This document shows, one piece after another, positions 19,363 to 26,793 of a stretch of DNA of 49,617 nt. Source of the stretch: a virus. The notes beneath the pieces were generated by a model. That model worked only from the letters and a program-made list of their open reading frames with translations. It was not told where the DNA came from and searched no databases. The stretch is from positions 1 through 49,617 of IMG/VR virus record IMGVR_UViG_3300013772_000010; one strand, 5' to 3'. The position numbers and the translations under genes were made by a program. Numbering within the stretch: the first letter of the stretch is position 1; the number at the start of each line of letters is the position of its first letter.

Positions 19363-19890
19363 TTACTCTTGTACTACCGATAATTTCTTACCACTCTCCG
19401 CTGCTATTTGGTCAGGAGATAGGATGGTAGATTCTTTTGCTGGTTCTGCTTTTACAATCGCCGGCGCATCCAGATATTTTTTATAATCAAACCTGTCTGC
19501 ATTTTCCGCAACACGCAAAATAAACTCTTCTATTTCGGAAGGCTTAGTGAGGTAGTACTCATTAACTCCTTTAATGGACACTCGTTCCTTAACGTAAGGA
19601 TATACACCACTTTCTTTTGCCCAAGCTAATGCTTTGTTTTCGTTCCCCAGTTTAGCAATAACCTTTTTAAAATCTTGGGTGTAAACGCCGTTTCCATCCT
19701 TGTCAATTTTTTGCATCATTGTGAAGGCGTCTTTAATGAAATTTCCCATAATAGCAAGAACCTTGGATTCTCCGTCGTAAATACACTCTATTAAGTTCGC
19801 TTCTTTGTTTATAGGAAAAAGCTTAAACGTTTCATATTTTTCTTGTCCCCACGTACTTGAATAAATTCGCATTGTTTTTTCTGTGCTCAT
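19363..19890 (-). CDS. Hypothetical replication-block protein, 175 aa
   Basis: ATG 19890. No known domain; mixed alpha/beta N-terminal ~130 residues followed by an Ala/Pro/Glu-rich flexible tail (APAIVKAEPAKES). A weak promoter-like TAAATTTG lies on the minus strand at 19929-19922, about 35 bases upstream of the start, but no matching -33 box was seen. It is separated by the hairpin at 19313-19339 from the polB pair. Confidence 0.6.
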   Translation of the reverse strand: MSTEKTMRIYSSTWGQEKYETFKLFPINKEANLIECIYDGESKVLAIMGNFIKDAFTMMQKIDKDGNGVYTQDFKKVIAKLGNENKALAWAKESGVYPYVKERVSIKGVNEYYLTKPSEIEEFILRVAENADRFDYKKYLDAPAIVKAEPAKESTILSPDQIAAESGKKLSVVQE

Positions 19891-19930
19891 AATTTTTGTT
19901 GGTTTTAGTTTATTTGAATTTCAAATTTAA

Positions 19931-20197
19931 TTAAATCTTTTTCTTTTTTGCAGACTTTTTACTACTAAGCTGTTTTTCAACCTTTTTGAATTTATCAGCA
20001 CGAAGTCCAAACTTCGAGCAAAAGTCAAATTTAACATTATAGAAAAATCCTTCTTTGTCTGCTAATTCGTAGGATTCAAATATCACTCCAGAATATAAAA
20101 CTGGGCGATCCCCCAAATCTGCTTGATAGTACTTGGAGTTGTGGAGTGTTGCGAAGGATACCCATATTGTAGTTCCGTTTGGTATAGCTTTTTTCAT
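19931..20197 (-). CDS. Hypothetical protein, 88 aa, basic tail
   Basis: ATG 20197 overlaps the stop of the GIY-YIG gene (ATGA). The first ~65 residues look like a small beta-barrel (GTTIWVSFATLHNSKYYQ, VLYSGVIFESYEL), and the C-terminus is lysine-rich (SSKKSAKKKKI), typical for nucleic-acid contact. Function unknown. Confidence 0.55.
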   Translation of the reverse strand: MKKAIPNGTTIWVSFATLHNSKYYQADLGDRPVLYSGVIFESYELADKEGFFYNVKFDFCSKFGLRADKFKKVEKQLSSKKSAKKKKI

Positions 20198-20577
20198 AGT
20201 TTGCTTTTATATACTGTTGCTTTAATCCATCCATTGTAGCTGGGTGTAGTTAAGACTTCTAATTTTACCTGCCACCAAAGTTCATAATAGGATGCTTGGG
20301 ATTTTGAGTGTACGGTCTGCAATATTTCTTTTTTGAAGTTATGCAATCCCAGTTTTTCTATATCCTCTTTTAATTCCCTGCAACTTCCCCAATATGTTTC
20401 CCATCCACCATCCACAGACACTCTTATCACTCGCTTACGTTTGTTTTCAGGGAGCTTCTTTGCTCTCTTGGACAACTTCTTTTTTACTGTGAAGTTGATT
20501 TGCTTCTTACCTACGTAAATGCGTCCGTCCAATAGATTAGTAATAAGGTAAATGTAGGAGTGTGGAGTCTCGATCAT
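20194..20577 (-). CDS. GIY-YIG-like nuclease domain protein
   Basis: 127 residues. The opening YIYLITNLLDGRIYVGKK matches the GIY-YIG signature (first Tyr-Ile-Tyr strand, then IYVG), and ASYYELWWQ near residue 95 could supply the catalytic Glu. A lysine/arginine-rich insert follows the first motif. It could be a free-standing homing-like nuclease or a recombination/repair nuclease; its place between primase and polymerase genes favours a resident role. Start ATG 20577 is adjacent to the primase stop. Confidence 0.7.
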   Translation of the reverse strand: MIETPHSYIYLITNLLDGRIYVGKKQINFTVKKKLSKRAKKLPENKRKRVIRVSVDGGWETYWGSCRELKEDIEKLGLHNFKKEILQTVHSKSQASYYELWWQVKLEVLTTPSYNGWIKATVYKSKL

Positions 20578-21545
20578 TATTTCAACAATTTTATTAACTC
20601 TGTTCTTACTTTTTCTACTCCATGTTTTGCGACAAAGTCTGCGATGTCCTTACCCCCAGTCATGTTCAAATATACAGATTCCGTTTTATACTTTTCTTCG
20701 TATTTTTTTGTCGCTTCAATCCCCGCTGTGTCGGAATCAAATAGAACAACGATTCGAGTATACCTTTCCTGATAACGTTTCATTGTTGCTGCATCAAGGA
20801 GTACATTCTCTGAATCAGGAAATATAAATTCTACTCCCTTAATCCCAAGTTGCATAAGACATACCCCGTCTTTCATACCTGCGACAACGACAAGCGTACT
20901 TGCGTTCCCTGTAAGCTGGTCTGCCCCCCCGATGTACGATTTTACCTTAAAGTACTTGCACGTCTTGCTATGAGGCTGGTATAGCTTAAAAGGAGCTCCC
21001 TGCTTGGTAAAGAACCCATAGATTAGAGGCTGCTCAATAGTGATTGATTTATGCGTACCATCTGTTTGCTCTTTTGAAAGTACGTAGGAGGTAAGAGGGG
21101 CAATGTTATAGTACTCCAAATCTCGGCTACCTACGTGGTATCTACTCCAATAGTTTTTATCTGCACTATTCCAATTACGAAGTTCTTGTGAAGTTAATTT
21201 GTATTTGAAGAATTGCTTAAACTCTCTTTCTTCTTCAGGCTTTCCGCTGATATATGCTTTGTACTTTGAGCACAACTCTGCGTATAACTCTCCTTTAGGT
21301 TTGTCAGGAAATAGTAGTTGAGCAAGCTGCGTCGCCGAACCTCCATTTCCAGAGCTGAAACACTTATAAAAATAGCGTCCTTTGTCTTGAAATAAAGTAA
21401 AGCTCGGAGTTCTTTCGTTGGTAAGGGGGGAGCGCAATACAATCTCCTGACCTTCCAAACGTTCATTCAAGTTAAGCAGGTGTTCAAACAACCAGACTTC
21501 ATTGACATCTTTTATTCCTCCGATAATATTCTTGGTCGAAATCAT
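20577..21545 (-). CDS. DnaG-type DNA primase (Toprim)
   Basis: 322 residues. The N-terminal region (SPLTNERTPSFTLF...YFYKCFSSGNGGSATQL) corresponds to the zinc-binding domain of bacterial primases, although the zinc Cys/His are mostly lost. The Toprim core is at residues 218-275: VVVAGMKDGV is strand 1, where the usual catalytic Glu is replaced by Ala, and LFDSDTAG supplies the DxD (270, 272). A GGKDIADF segment ends the domain. It begins MISTKNIIGGIKD, a peptide shared with a short gene upstream. It overlaps the preceding gene by ATGA and forms the replication module with the helicase and polymerase. Confidence 0.85.
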   Translation of the reverse strand: MISTKNIIGGIKDVNEVWLFEHLLNLNERLEGQEIVLRSPLTNERTPSFTLFQDKGRYFYKCFSSGNGGSATQLAQLLFPDKPKGELYAELCSKYKAYISGKPEEEREFKQFFKYKLTSQELRNWNSADKNYWSRYHVGSRDLEYYNIAPLTSYVLSKEQTDGTHKSITIEQPLIYGFFTKQGAPFKLYQPHSKTCKYFKVKSYIGGADQLTGNASTLVVVAGMKDGVCLMQLGIKGVEFIFPDSENVLLDAATMKRYQERYTRIVVLFDSDTAGIEATKKYEEKYKTESVYLNMTGGKDIADFVAKHGVEKVRTELIKLLK

Positions 21546-21730
21546 ACTTCCTTTTCGTTTTCTAAAAGGGTATCGTATTCTTCATACAAGTTAGGAAGTA
21601 TGTCTTCTATACTCAAAAACACTCGTCCAGTTCGTTTTGAGGCATCCCTTCCTCCTCCAAGTTCGCTAAGGTCTAACATAAGTCTCCGTGCGGAAACAAT
21701 CAATACTATCAATTCTTCTTTTCTGGACAT
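21542..21730 (-). CDS. Small hypothetical protein, 62 aa
   Basis: ATG 21730, stop overlapping the primase start (ATGA). It begins with a helix (MSRKEELIVLIVSARRLMLDL), followed by a Gly-rich turn and an acidic C-terminal helix. Co-translated with primase, so possibly a primase partner, but nothing is recognised. Confidence 0.55.
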   Translation of the reverse strand: MSRKEELIVLIVSARRLMLDLSELGGGRDASKRTGRVFLSIEDILPNLYEEYDTLLENEKEV

Positions 21731-21731
21731 A

Positions 21732-22002
21732 TTATTTGTATATATAGGTTACTTCTTTTTCTTTTAGTTTCTTGTATGCCTCACATACCAATTCTGCCTC
21801 TTCCCGTGTTATACATTGAGCTCTTTCGTAGGAAGACCCTAAAGTACCATCTTCTGTAATAAATATCGGATACCATGAGTCGCAATTTTTTTCCCCACCA
21901 AGTTCTGTATTTTGCAAGCGCCTCCGTGCGGTACCGAACATCTCCTGATTCAAACGTAGTGCATACAATTCTTAAACTTCCCGCTTTTTTTTGTTCTGTC
22001 AT
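21732..22002 (-). CDS. Small gene split by A_AAA_AAA slippery site (-1 frameshift candidate)
   Basis: The reading frame from ATG 22002 codes sensibly to ...RTWWGKK and then meets seven adenines (plus-strand T7 at 21886-21892). Continuing in frame gives an unlikely Arg-rich tail, whereas a -1 shift on A_AAA_AAA continues with NCDSWYPIFITEDG and runs to TAA at 21732, giving a coherent product of about 90 residues. ATG 22002 is coupled by ATGA to the 32-residue gene upstream, which supports the upstream frame as the true start. It may be a programmed frameshift, a natural mutation or an assembly homopolymer error. Product function unknown. Confidence 0.55.
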
Positions 22003-22097
22003 GGTTTCTTCTTTTTAATTTGTGGTTGATGCACTAATATGCTGTCACACTTTGCATTGTCTTTTATTCCTGAAAAGATGTTCTTCGTGGAGATCAT
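21999..22097 (-). CDS. 32-aa peptide gene starting MISTKNI
   Basis: ATG 22097 to TGA 21999, joined by ATGA overlaps at both ends (22094-22097 and 21999-22002). The product begins MISTKNIFSGIKD, nearly the same as the primase N-terminus MISTKNIIGGIKD, while the codons differ mostly at third positions; this indicates selection on the peptide. The tail ends in PQIKKKKP. Function unknown; it may be a fragment or a free copy of an N-terminal tag. Confidence 0.5.
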   Translation of the reverse strand: MISTKNIFSGIKDNAKCDSILVHQPQIKKKKP

Positions 22098-22492
22098 TTT
22101 GGTAAAGTCCGAGTTGCTTCCATAATAGGAAGGTTAGCTTCTGTAGGTACGTAGATTACATTTGCTTTTTCAATCTGATCAATCCACAACCATTGTAAAT
22201 ACTCTTTGTTGTTTTTCAGGGATTGTCCAATTATTCTGTTTGATGTAGCAACTCCATGCGCTCTAATAGTATCTGCTTGTGCGAGAAGGGACGCGGATTC
22301 CATCTTAGCCTTTGCTTCTGCAACCGCTACTTCTCTGCTGCTTTGGGCGTGCGCAAGTACTGCCTCTCCACCTTTACGTGCGCTATACACACCATATTGA
22401 GGACACCCTACCATGCACAGGCAGATAGATCCTACAAGTGCTACAAAGCAGTAAAATCCTACTTTAAATAAATTTTTAGTTTCTGTTTCCAT
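22094..22492 (-). CDS. Membrane-anchored SPFH/prohibitin-like helical protein
   Basis: 132 residues. An N-terminal hydrophobic helix (residues 8-28) ends in MVGC, a possible lipobox. It is followed by an Ala/Glu-rich helix (AVAEAKAKMESASLLAQAD) and then YLQWLWIDQIEK and IYVPTEANLPI, which resemble the C-terminal half of SPFH/band-7 proteins. The full SPFH domain is absent. It is probably a membrane protein expressed with replication genes; membrane protection or scaffolding is possible. Confidence 0.6.
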   Translation of the reverse strand: METETKNLFKVGFYCFVALVGSICLCMVGCPQYGVYSARKGGEAVLAHAQSSREVAVAEAKAKMESASLLAQADTIRAHGVATSNRIIGQSLKNNKEYLQWLWIDQIEKANVIYVPTEANLPIMEATRTLPK

Positions 22493-22566
22493 GTTTTTGT
22501 TTTTAAGAACAAAGAAGAGAGCAGGGTGTGGAGGTTTCCTGCAATCTTCCTGTCTGTTGGTTTATT

Positions 22567-22818
22567 TTAGTTACACATTTCAATGCACAAGTCAAGTGCA
22601 ATTAGGCAAGAATCTACATCCCTTTCTGCTAAAAATGCAGGAGGGTTAAGCGTTCTACCTTTATCTGTGCAATATTCAAAGGGACCGCCGTTGGTTACAA
22701 GTGCAAGTTCGGGGTACCCTGCCGCTGCATATCCTCCACAAGCTCTGTGTGGTTGAGATATTTCTTTCTGGATATACCTGTAATAGGTTATCCTTTGTTT
22801 TGCTGTTTTTGGTTTCAT
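22567..22818 (-). CDS. Hypothetical protein, 83 aa
   Basis: ATG 22818. It has a basic N-terminus (MKPKTAKQRITYYRYIQKE), a Gly/Pro-rich middle (ACGGYAAAGYPELALVTNGG) and a hydrophobic C-terminal helix with two Cys. No domain recognised. A 74-base gap to the next gene holds nothing evident. Confidence 0.5.
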   Translation of the reverse strand: MKPKTAKQRITYYRYIQKEISQPHRACGGYAAAGYPELALVTNGGPFEYCTDKGRTLNPPAFLAERDVDSCLIALDLCIEMCN

Positions 22819-22843
22819 TTTATTTGGTTTAAGTGATTGATTA

Positions 22844-23743
22844 TCAATCTAATGAGAAAGGCAATTCAGAATCATCACCTCCTGTGATAATATCAATAGG
22901 ATTCTCCTCTACTTGATTCATTTCCTTAATCCAAGATGCATTGTCTTGTGCAGGAGCATGTGTTTTAGCGCCGGTTGTTTTCTCTCCATCGTCCTTCATT
23001 GAATCTGTAATAGGTGTCTTTGAAAAGTTGGTTTGCACCATTTCTACGATAGGTTGTCGTGTACTGATTCCAGTTTTAGCTGGTTCTGTTTTAGCCTCGA
23101 AACCGTTCTCTAACGTTTTTGGTTTAGGACGATAGATGTGTTTTGTATTATCAAACTTCACAACCTGAGCTAAGTCTCCAGAGAAGCTTTTAAATCCTGC
23201 TCCACCATATACAAGATTCAGGTCGAACTGGCGGTATCCCTTCTTATTTATAAACTCCTTACCTCCTACGCAGTAGTTGATGAAGATGTTTTTGTACGGG
23301 GCATCCTTTTCAAAGGCTACAACGTATTCTTCGATAGTAGCATATTTTTCATCATTAGCTGTTATCCAATTTGAGCAGCCTAATTCCTTGCAGAGTTCTA
23401 CTATGAACTTTAAGGCAAGATCTTCGATTGTTTGGTCATACCCGTTATTACTTTTCCCTGTGTAATACCCGAACGAAGCTGCGCGAACTCTTCCTACTTG
23501 ACCTTTGTATTGACCTTGATCAGCATGACCCGGGTGAATGTCAAACCCAACGAAGTTAGGAAGTGGTTCCGTTTCCAAAGTCAGCATAAGCATTACTTCG
23601 TGACGGTCAGTGATATATGCTTGTTTTTCGAGTTTAATTCCTCGTAGCGCAAGTTTGTGGTTCCCGGGAGTTAATCCCTTCTGAACAAAAGTACCTCCTC
23701 CACCATTGGAGGAAGTACTGGTTAGTGATTTAGTCGAAATCAT
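22844..23743 (-). CDS. Putative single-stranded DNA-binding protein
   Basis: 299 residues. The segment from residue ~25 (LTPGNHKLALRGIKLEKQAY... LTLETEPLPNFVGFDI... YKGQVGRVRAASFGYY) matches the general pattern of an OB-type DNA-binding protein widespread in Bacteroidota phages. The C-terminus is a flexible Pro/Thr/Asn-rich region ending in DDSELPFSLD, an acidic tip like that of SSB proteins. It starts MISTKS, related to the primase N-terminus. It lies between another OB-like gene and the primase group, fitting a replication-fork role. The family call is by pattern, not alignment. Confidence 0.6.
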   Translation of the reverse strand: MISTKSLTSTSSNGGGGTFVQKGLTPGNHKLALRGIKLEKQAYITDRHEVMLMLTLETEPLPNFVGFDIHPGHADQGQYKGQVGRVRAASFGYYTGKSNNGYDQTIEDLALKFIVELCKELGCSNWITANDEKYATIEEYVVAFEKDAPYKNIFINYCVGGKEFINKKGYRQFDLNLVYGGAGFKSFSGDLAQVVKFDNTKHIYRPKPKTLENGFEAKTEPAKTGISTRQPIVEMVQTNFSKTPITDSMKDDGEKTTGAKTHAPAQDNASWIKEMNQVEENPIDIITGGDDSELPFSLD

Positions 23744-23745
23744 TT

Positions 23746-24180
23746 TTATGGTTTAATTGGTTCTACTGGTACTTTTGACATTGCGAATGTATAAAACGCA
23801 TCTGCCGTAGCAATAACTTGTTCTACTGTTACCGCTTTCTGCAAAGAATACAATGTAGCTGCGCTTGATAAGCAAGATAATGCGGTAATAACTTCTTGTG
23901 GCTTACCTTGGAAGCTATTACCTCCACCAGCGTTCCCACCGCCGAAATTTCCTTTGTTCATTACTGGTTTGATTTTGTCAGGAAAGGTTCCATTTGCTTC
24001 CACTGTATAAGTAGCTTCTGCACCTACGGTGAACGCTTTACACTGCTCCGTTTTGCTGCTATACTCTCCTACATCACCCGCATCCGTTTCTATCGCATGT
24101 ACGAACATTTTTCCAAATTTCGAATCAAACGATCTTACATTCTGTGTGACCTTTGTCACTTTACTTGTTTTTTCACTCAT
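23746..24180 (-). CDS. OB-fold-like protein, possible SSB partner
   Basis: 144 residues, 2 bases from the next gene. The first ~75 residues alternate beta strands (KVTKVTQNVRSFDSKFGKMF, then QCKAFTVGAEATYTVEANG) as in small OB folds. A Gly/Asn linker (GNFGGGNAGGGNSF) connects to a helical C-terminal part of about 50 residues. An OB domain plus glycine-rich linker is typical of single-strand DNA-binding proteins. Probably works with the neighbouring 299-aa protein. Confidence 0.55.
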   Translation of the reverse strand: MSEKTSKVTKVTQNVRSFDSKFGKMFVHAIETDAGDVGEYSSKTEQCKAFTVGAEATYTVEANGTFPDKIKPVMNKGNFGGGNAGGGNSFQGKPQEVITALSCLSSAATLYSLQKAVTVEQVIATADAFYTFAMSKVPVEPIKP

Positions 24181-24210
24181 TTTGTTTTGTTTTTGGTTGT
24201 TAGCTAACGC

Positions 24211-24417
24211 CTATGCGTTATACTTTTTCTTGTTTTTATTTTGTTTACTTGCTACTTCTAATTGTACTTGTTCTTCGTGCGAAATAGGACGAGTATCCTG
24301 ATGGACAATAATATTCGTCGCCATCGAGAGGATTCCTAAGATTTCTATTGCACTCAGCTCTCCGTCTGAACCATCAATCTCGAGAGTTCCGGTTTCATCG
24401 TTATAGATTATGATTAT
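24211..24417 (-). CDS. 68-aa protein with apparent AUA start
   Basis: No ATG suits this frame except an internal one giving 37 residues. The frame codes convincingly from ATA 24417 (IIIIYNDETGTLEIDG...) to TAG 24211. The ATA overlaps the TAA of the upstream coiled-coil gene, exactly where an ATG would sit in the usual overlap of this operon. The product has an acidic beta-hairpin start, a hydrophobic helix (AIEILGILSMAT) and a Lys/Asn-rich tail. No family recognised. The start is uncertain. Confidence 0.5.
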   Translation of the reverse strand: MIIIYNDETGTLEIDGSDGELSAIEILGILSMATNIIVHQDTRPISHEEQVQLEVASKQNKNKKKYNA

Positions 24418-25673
24418 TTTACTCGTAACTTTTCTGCTTTAGCTCTTATATACGCAGACAGCTTTAGTACTGCGGCACTGATTTCCACTCTTGCAAGTTT
24501 TCCCGGGTCTGTACTTAATTCTGGAACAGACTGCAGTAACGCATCCACAGCATTAGCAAATAACACAAGTTTTACACGTTCAGGAGCAAGCGCGGCTTCT
24601 CTTTCTGCTTTAGCTTTTGCTGCGGTCTCTTCCGCAATGCGCTTTTCCTCTGCACGCTTTAAGTCCGCAAGTTTGGTTGCTTCTGCTTTGGCAATAGCTT
24701 CTTCTTTCAAACGTTGTGCAGTTTCCAAATCTGCGATGTCCTTTAAACGTTTAACCTCTGCTTGTGCAAGAGCCTCTTCTTTGTCTTTTTCCGCTTTAAT
24801 ACGAGCAGCTTCCTCAGCAGCCTTTATCTCAATAGCTTTTTGCTTTTCACGCTCTACTTCACGTTTTGCTTCTTCGATAGCATCTTGCTGTTTTTTAATT
24901 TCAAGAAGTTGTCTGTCCATTTCTGCTTGTTGCGCGGCAATACGAATACGCTCTTCTTCCTGAGCCTTCGCTATTGCTTCTACGCGGATTCTTTCGTCTG
25001 CTGCTGCTTGTTGCTCGGCAGCTATTCTGATTTTACTCTTTTCGTGCAAGATTTCAGCACGAAGTTGAAAGATATTAAATTGGACATCATCTAACATTTT
25101 AATATCAAGAGAAACAAATTCGAGTTTTTCCTCTCCTTCTTGTAGAACAAACGTCTGTCCGTCAAACACCATCCCAAAACCAAGAAGAACAGTTGTCCTT
25201 TCCTGCATACGAGTTTTCATGTGATTTTCACGTTCTGCAACCTGACGAGCTTTCTCTCCATCAATAATTTCACGCTGTTCTTTCAAGTAAGTTTCTACTT
25301 CTTCAATCTGTTCAGAAACTTCCTTTTCCTTTTTAATCCAAGCACGTTGTTCGGCGATTGCTGATTCACGACCTTTCTTACAAATCTTTTCAGCGAGTAC
25401 CCGGGTATTGCGACAAAGTGTTTGAGCAGACTTTACCTTTTCATATCCCTCTTTGTCATCAAGTCCATTTACAGTTAGCTTCTTGTACTCCGCAAGTTCA
25501 CGCAGTACTTGGTCTGTAATGTTTGCTTTAGTAAGCTCCTGTGTAATATTGTCGTGTTGTACGACTACTAATTCAGGGGATTCCTCGCTGTTGTTGGTTA
25601 TTTTCTTCTTACGCTCCTTTTTGAGCTTTTCCAAATCCCCTTTTTGGGAGAAAAAGTCTGTATTGTTTTCCAT
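24414..25673 (-). CDS. Long coiled-coil protein, 419 aa
   Basis: Starts at ATG 25673. Residues 1-110 are a mixed N-terminal part with a short beta motif later (LLGFGMVFDGQTFVL, about residue 165). Residues 215-380 are an almost continuous Ala/Glu/Lys/Arg heptad coiled coil, with a final helix that contains Pro-Glu-Leu-Ser. Such proteins accompany the SSB and nuclease genes in crAss-like and other Bacteroidota phages; a structural or recombination accessory role is possible. No catalytic motif seen. Confidence 0.6.
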   Translation of the reverse strand: MENNTDFFSQKGDLEKLKKERKKKITNNSEESPELVVVQHDNITQELTKANITDQVLRELAEYKKLTVNGLDDKEGYEKVKSAQTLCRNTRVLAEKICKKGRESAIAEQRAWIKKEKEVSEQIEEVETYLKEQREIIDGEKARQVAERENHMKTRMQERTTVLLGFGMVFDGQTFVLQEGEEKLEFVSLDIKMLDDVQFNIFQLRAEILHEKSKIRIAAEQQAAADERIRVEAIAKAQEEERIRIAAQQAEMDRQLLEIKKQQDAIEEAKREVEREKQKAIEIKAAEEAARIKAEKDKEEALAQAEVKRLKDIADLETAQRLKEEAIAKAEATKLADLKRAEEKRIAEETAAKAKAEREAALAPERVKLVLFANAVDALLQSVPELSTDPGKLARVEISAAVLKLSAYIRAKAEKLRVK

Positions 25674-25680
25674 AATTTTA

Positions 25681-25851
25681 TTATTTAAAGTTTAAATTGG
25701 CAAATTCTCCATGTATCCTTTTTGCTGCTGTGTCATACGCTTTAGCTGCGGCGATTTCTCCTTCAAGAGTGTAGGGGAAGTATCCCAAAAATTCTCTTTT
25801 TCCATCGTTTCTTAGTATTTGAGCAAATGGTGTCGTCAAAATCAACAGCAA
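25681..25851 (-). pseudogene. AP2 DNA-binding domain remnant, no start codon
   Basis: Minus strand, open from after TAG (25854-25852) to TAA 25681. The translation PFAQILRNDGKREFLGYF followed by AAAKAYDTAAKRIHGEF and ANLNF is an almost canonical C-terminal half of an AP2 domain as found in homing HNH proteins. There is no ATG and the N-terminal nuclease part is missing. It overlaps out of frame with the truncated HAD gene, showing that a recombination or deletion joined pieces of two genes. Confidence 0.6.
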
Positions 25852-25912
25852 CTATGATTTTACCGTACTGTAACCATTCCTGATAAAGCCTGTCATAATA
25901 CTTGTTTCCCAT
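25763..25912 (-). pseudogene. Truncated HAD-family phosphatase (N-terminal piece)
   Basis: ATG 25912 starts MGNKYYDRLYQEWLQYGKII, followed by VAVDFDDTIC, the DxDxT catalytic motif of HAD hydrolases; the frame then ends after 49 residues. HAD enzymes need at least ~130 residues, so the rest is missing. The bases after the motif belong, in another frame, to an AP2 domain remnant. The gene lies one base from the PRPP synthetase stop, consistent with nucleotide or NAD metabolism. Confidence 0.6.
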
Positions 25913-25913
25913 A

Positions 25914-26789
25914 TTAAAATACATTTTTTTGTTTAACTTTTTCAGATTCAGGACAAGATGTACCGTTTTTGTCGGTTAGATTGTTATAACTGTTGGTACA
26001 GTAAATCCCGTCAAAGTATTTATTCAGTTCGTTAAATCCCTTGGAGAATATACCGTGCGTAACAATCAGATAAATTTTAGGTTCGTCCACACCAACATAG
26101 TGCTCTTTTATCGTTTTTGCAATATTCAAGAATGTTGCACCTCCATCGCAAATATCGTCAATAATAACTAATTTTTTGTTTCCTAAATTACTTAAAGGGA
26201 TGTGCGTTTTTGTAAGCTTACCGTCGTTATCTCGAATTTTGGTGCAGGTAATCACTTCCCCTGAATACCCTATTTTTTCTGCAATTTTGTATATTTTTTT
26301 GTTCGCGCCTGCATCTGGAGATACCAAGACCACGTTGTCCAGTACATCCGTGTTTGTGTCTGCAAGAAAATACTCTACTAACAACTGATTATCGGTTTTA
26401 CGGAAATTATTTAGGCACGCTTCAAGGACATCTGAGTGCGGGTCAATAGTAGATACCCCTGCGAAATTCAAACTGTTAATTATAGGACAAATAACATCCT
26501 TTAAGTAGTTATTACCTCCCCTTTCAAACTTTCTGTCGCTCCTGCTTCCCAAGAAATAAGGGACGTAAAGAAAAATATCGTTTGGGCACTCGTTTCTAAT
26601 GGACTTAGTGGCGCATATAATTAACTCTAAATCTCGGAAATTGTTTAGTCGAGCTTTGATTATAATAGGATAATCTGACGATAGGTTCAAGTCCTCAGTA
26701 AGTGCGACTTGCTGCTGCCCGTCAGGAAACTTGCTTATTCTGTACTTTATGTCTGACTTTTCCAAGTCAACAAGGTTAAGTATTTTCAT
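25914..26789 (-). CDS. prs: Ribose-phosphate pyrophosphokinase (PRPP synthetase)
   Basis: 291 residues. Family motifs are visible: FPDGQQQV near residue 22, YVPYFLGSRSDR (the PY...RQDR-type segment), DPHSD near residue 116, VSPDAGANKK, and the PRPP-binding loop LVIIDDICDGGATF, followed by VTHGIFSKG. It makes PRPP from ribose-5-phosphate and ATP for nucleotide or NAD synthesis. Many phages pair it with a nicotinamide phosphoribosyltransferase to restore NAD+ against NAD-depleting defences; no such partner is in this window. The downstream HAD gene is broken. Confidence 0.85.
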   Translation of the reverse strand: MKILNLVDLEKSDIKYRISKFPDGQQQVALTEDLNLSSDYPIIIKARLNNFRDLELIICATKSIRNECPNDIFLYVPYFLGSRSDRKFERGGNNYLKDVICPIINSLNFAGVSTIDPHSDVLEACLNNFRKTDNQLLVEYFLADTNTDVLDNVVLVSPDAGANKKIYKIAEKIGYSGEVITCTKIRDNDGKLTKTHIPLSNLGNKKLVIIDDICDGGATFLNIAKTIKEHYVGVDEPKIYLIVTHGIFSKGFNELNKYFDGIYCTNSYNNLTDKNGTSCPESEKVKQKNVF

Positions 26790-26793
26790 TGGT

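Noticed and set aside
24637-25094. Plus-strand open frames opposite the coiled-coil gene
   Set aside because: The Ala/Glu/Lys codon bias of the coiled coil leaves the opposite strand open; Ser/Phe/Cys-rich products are typical shadows.
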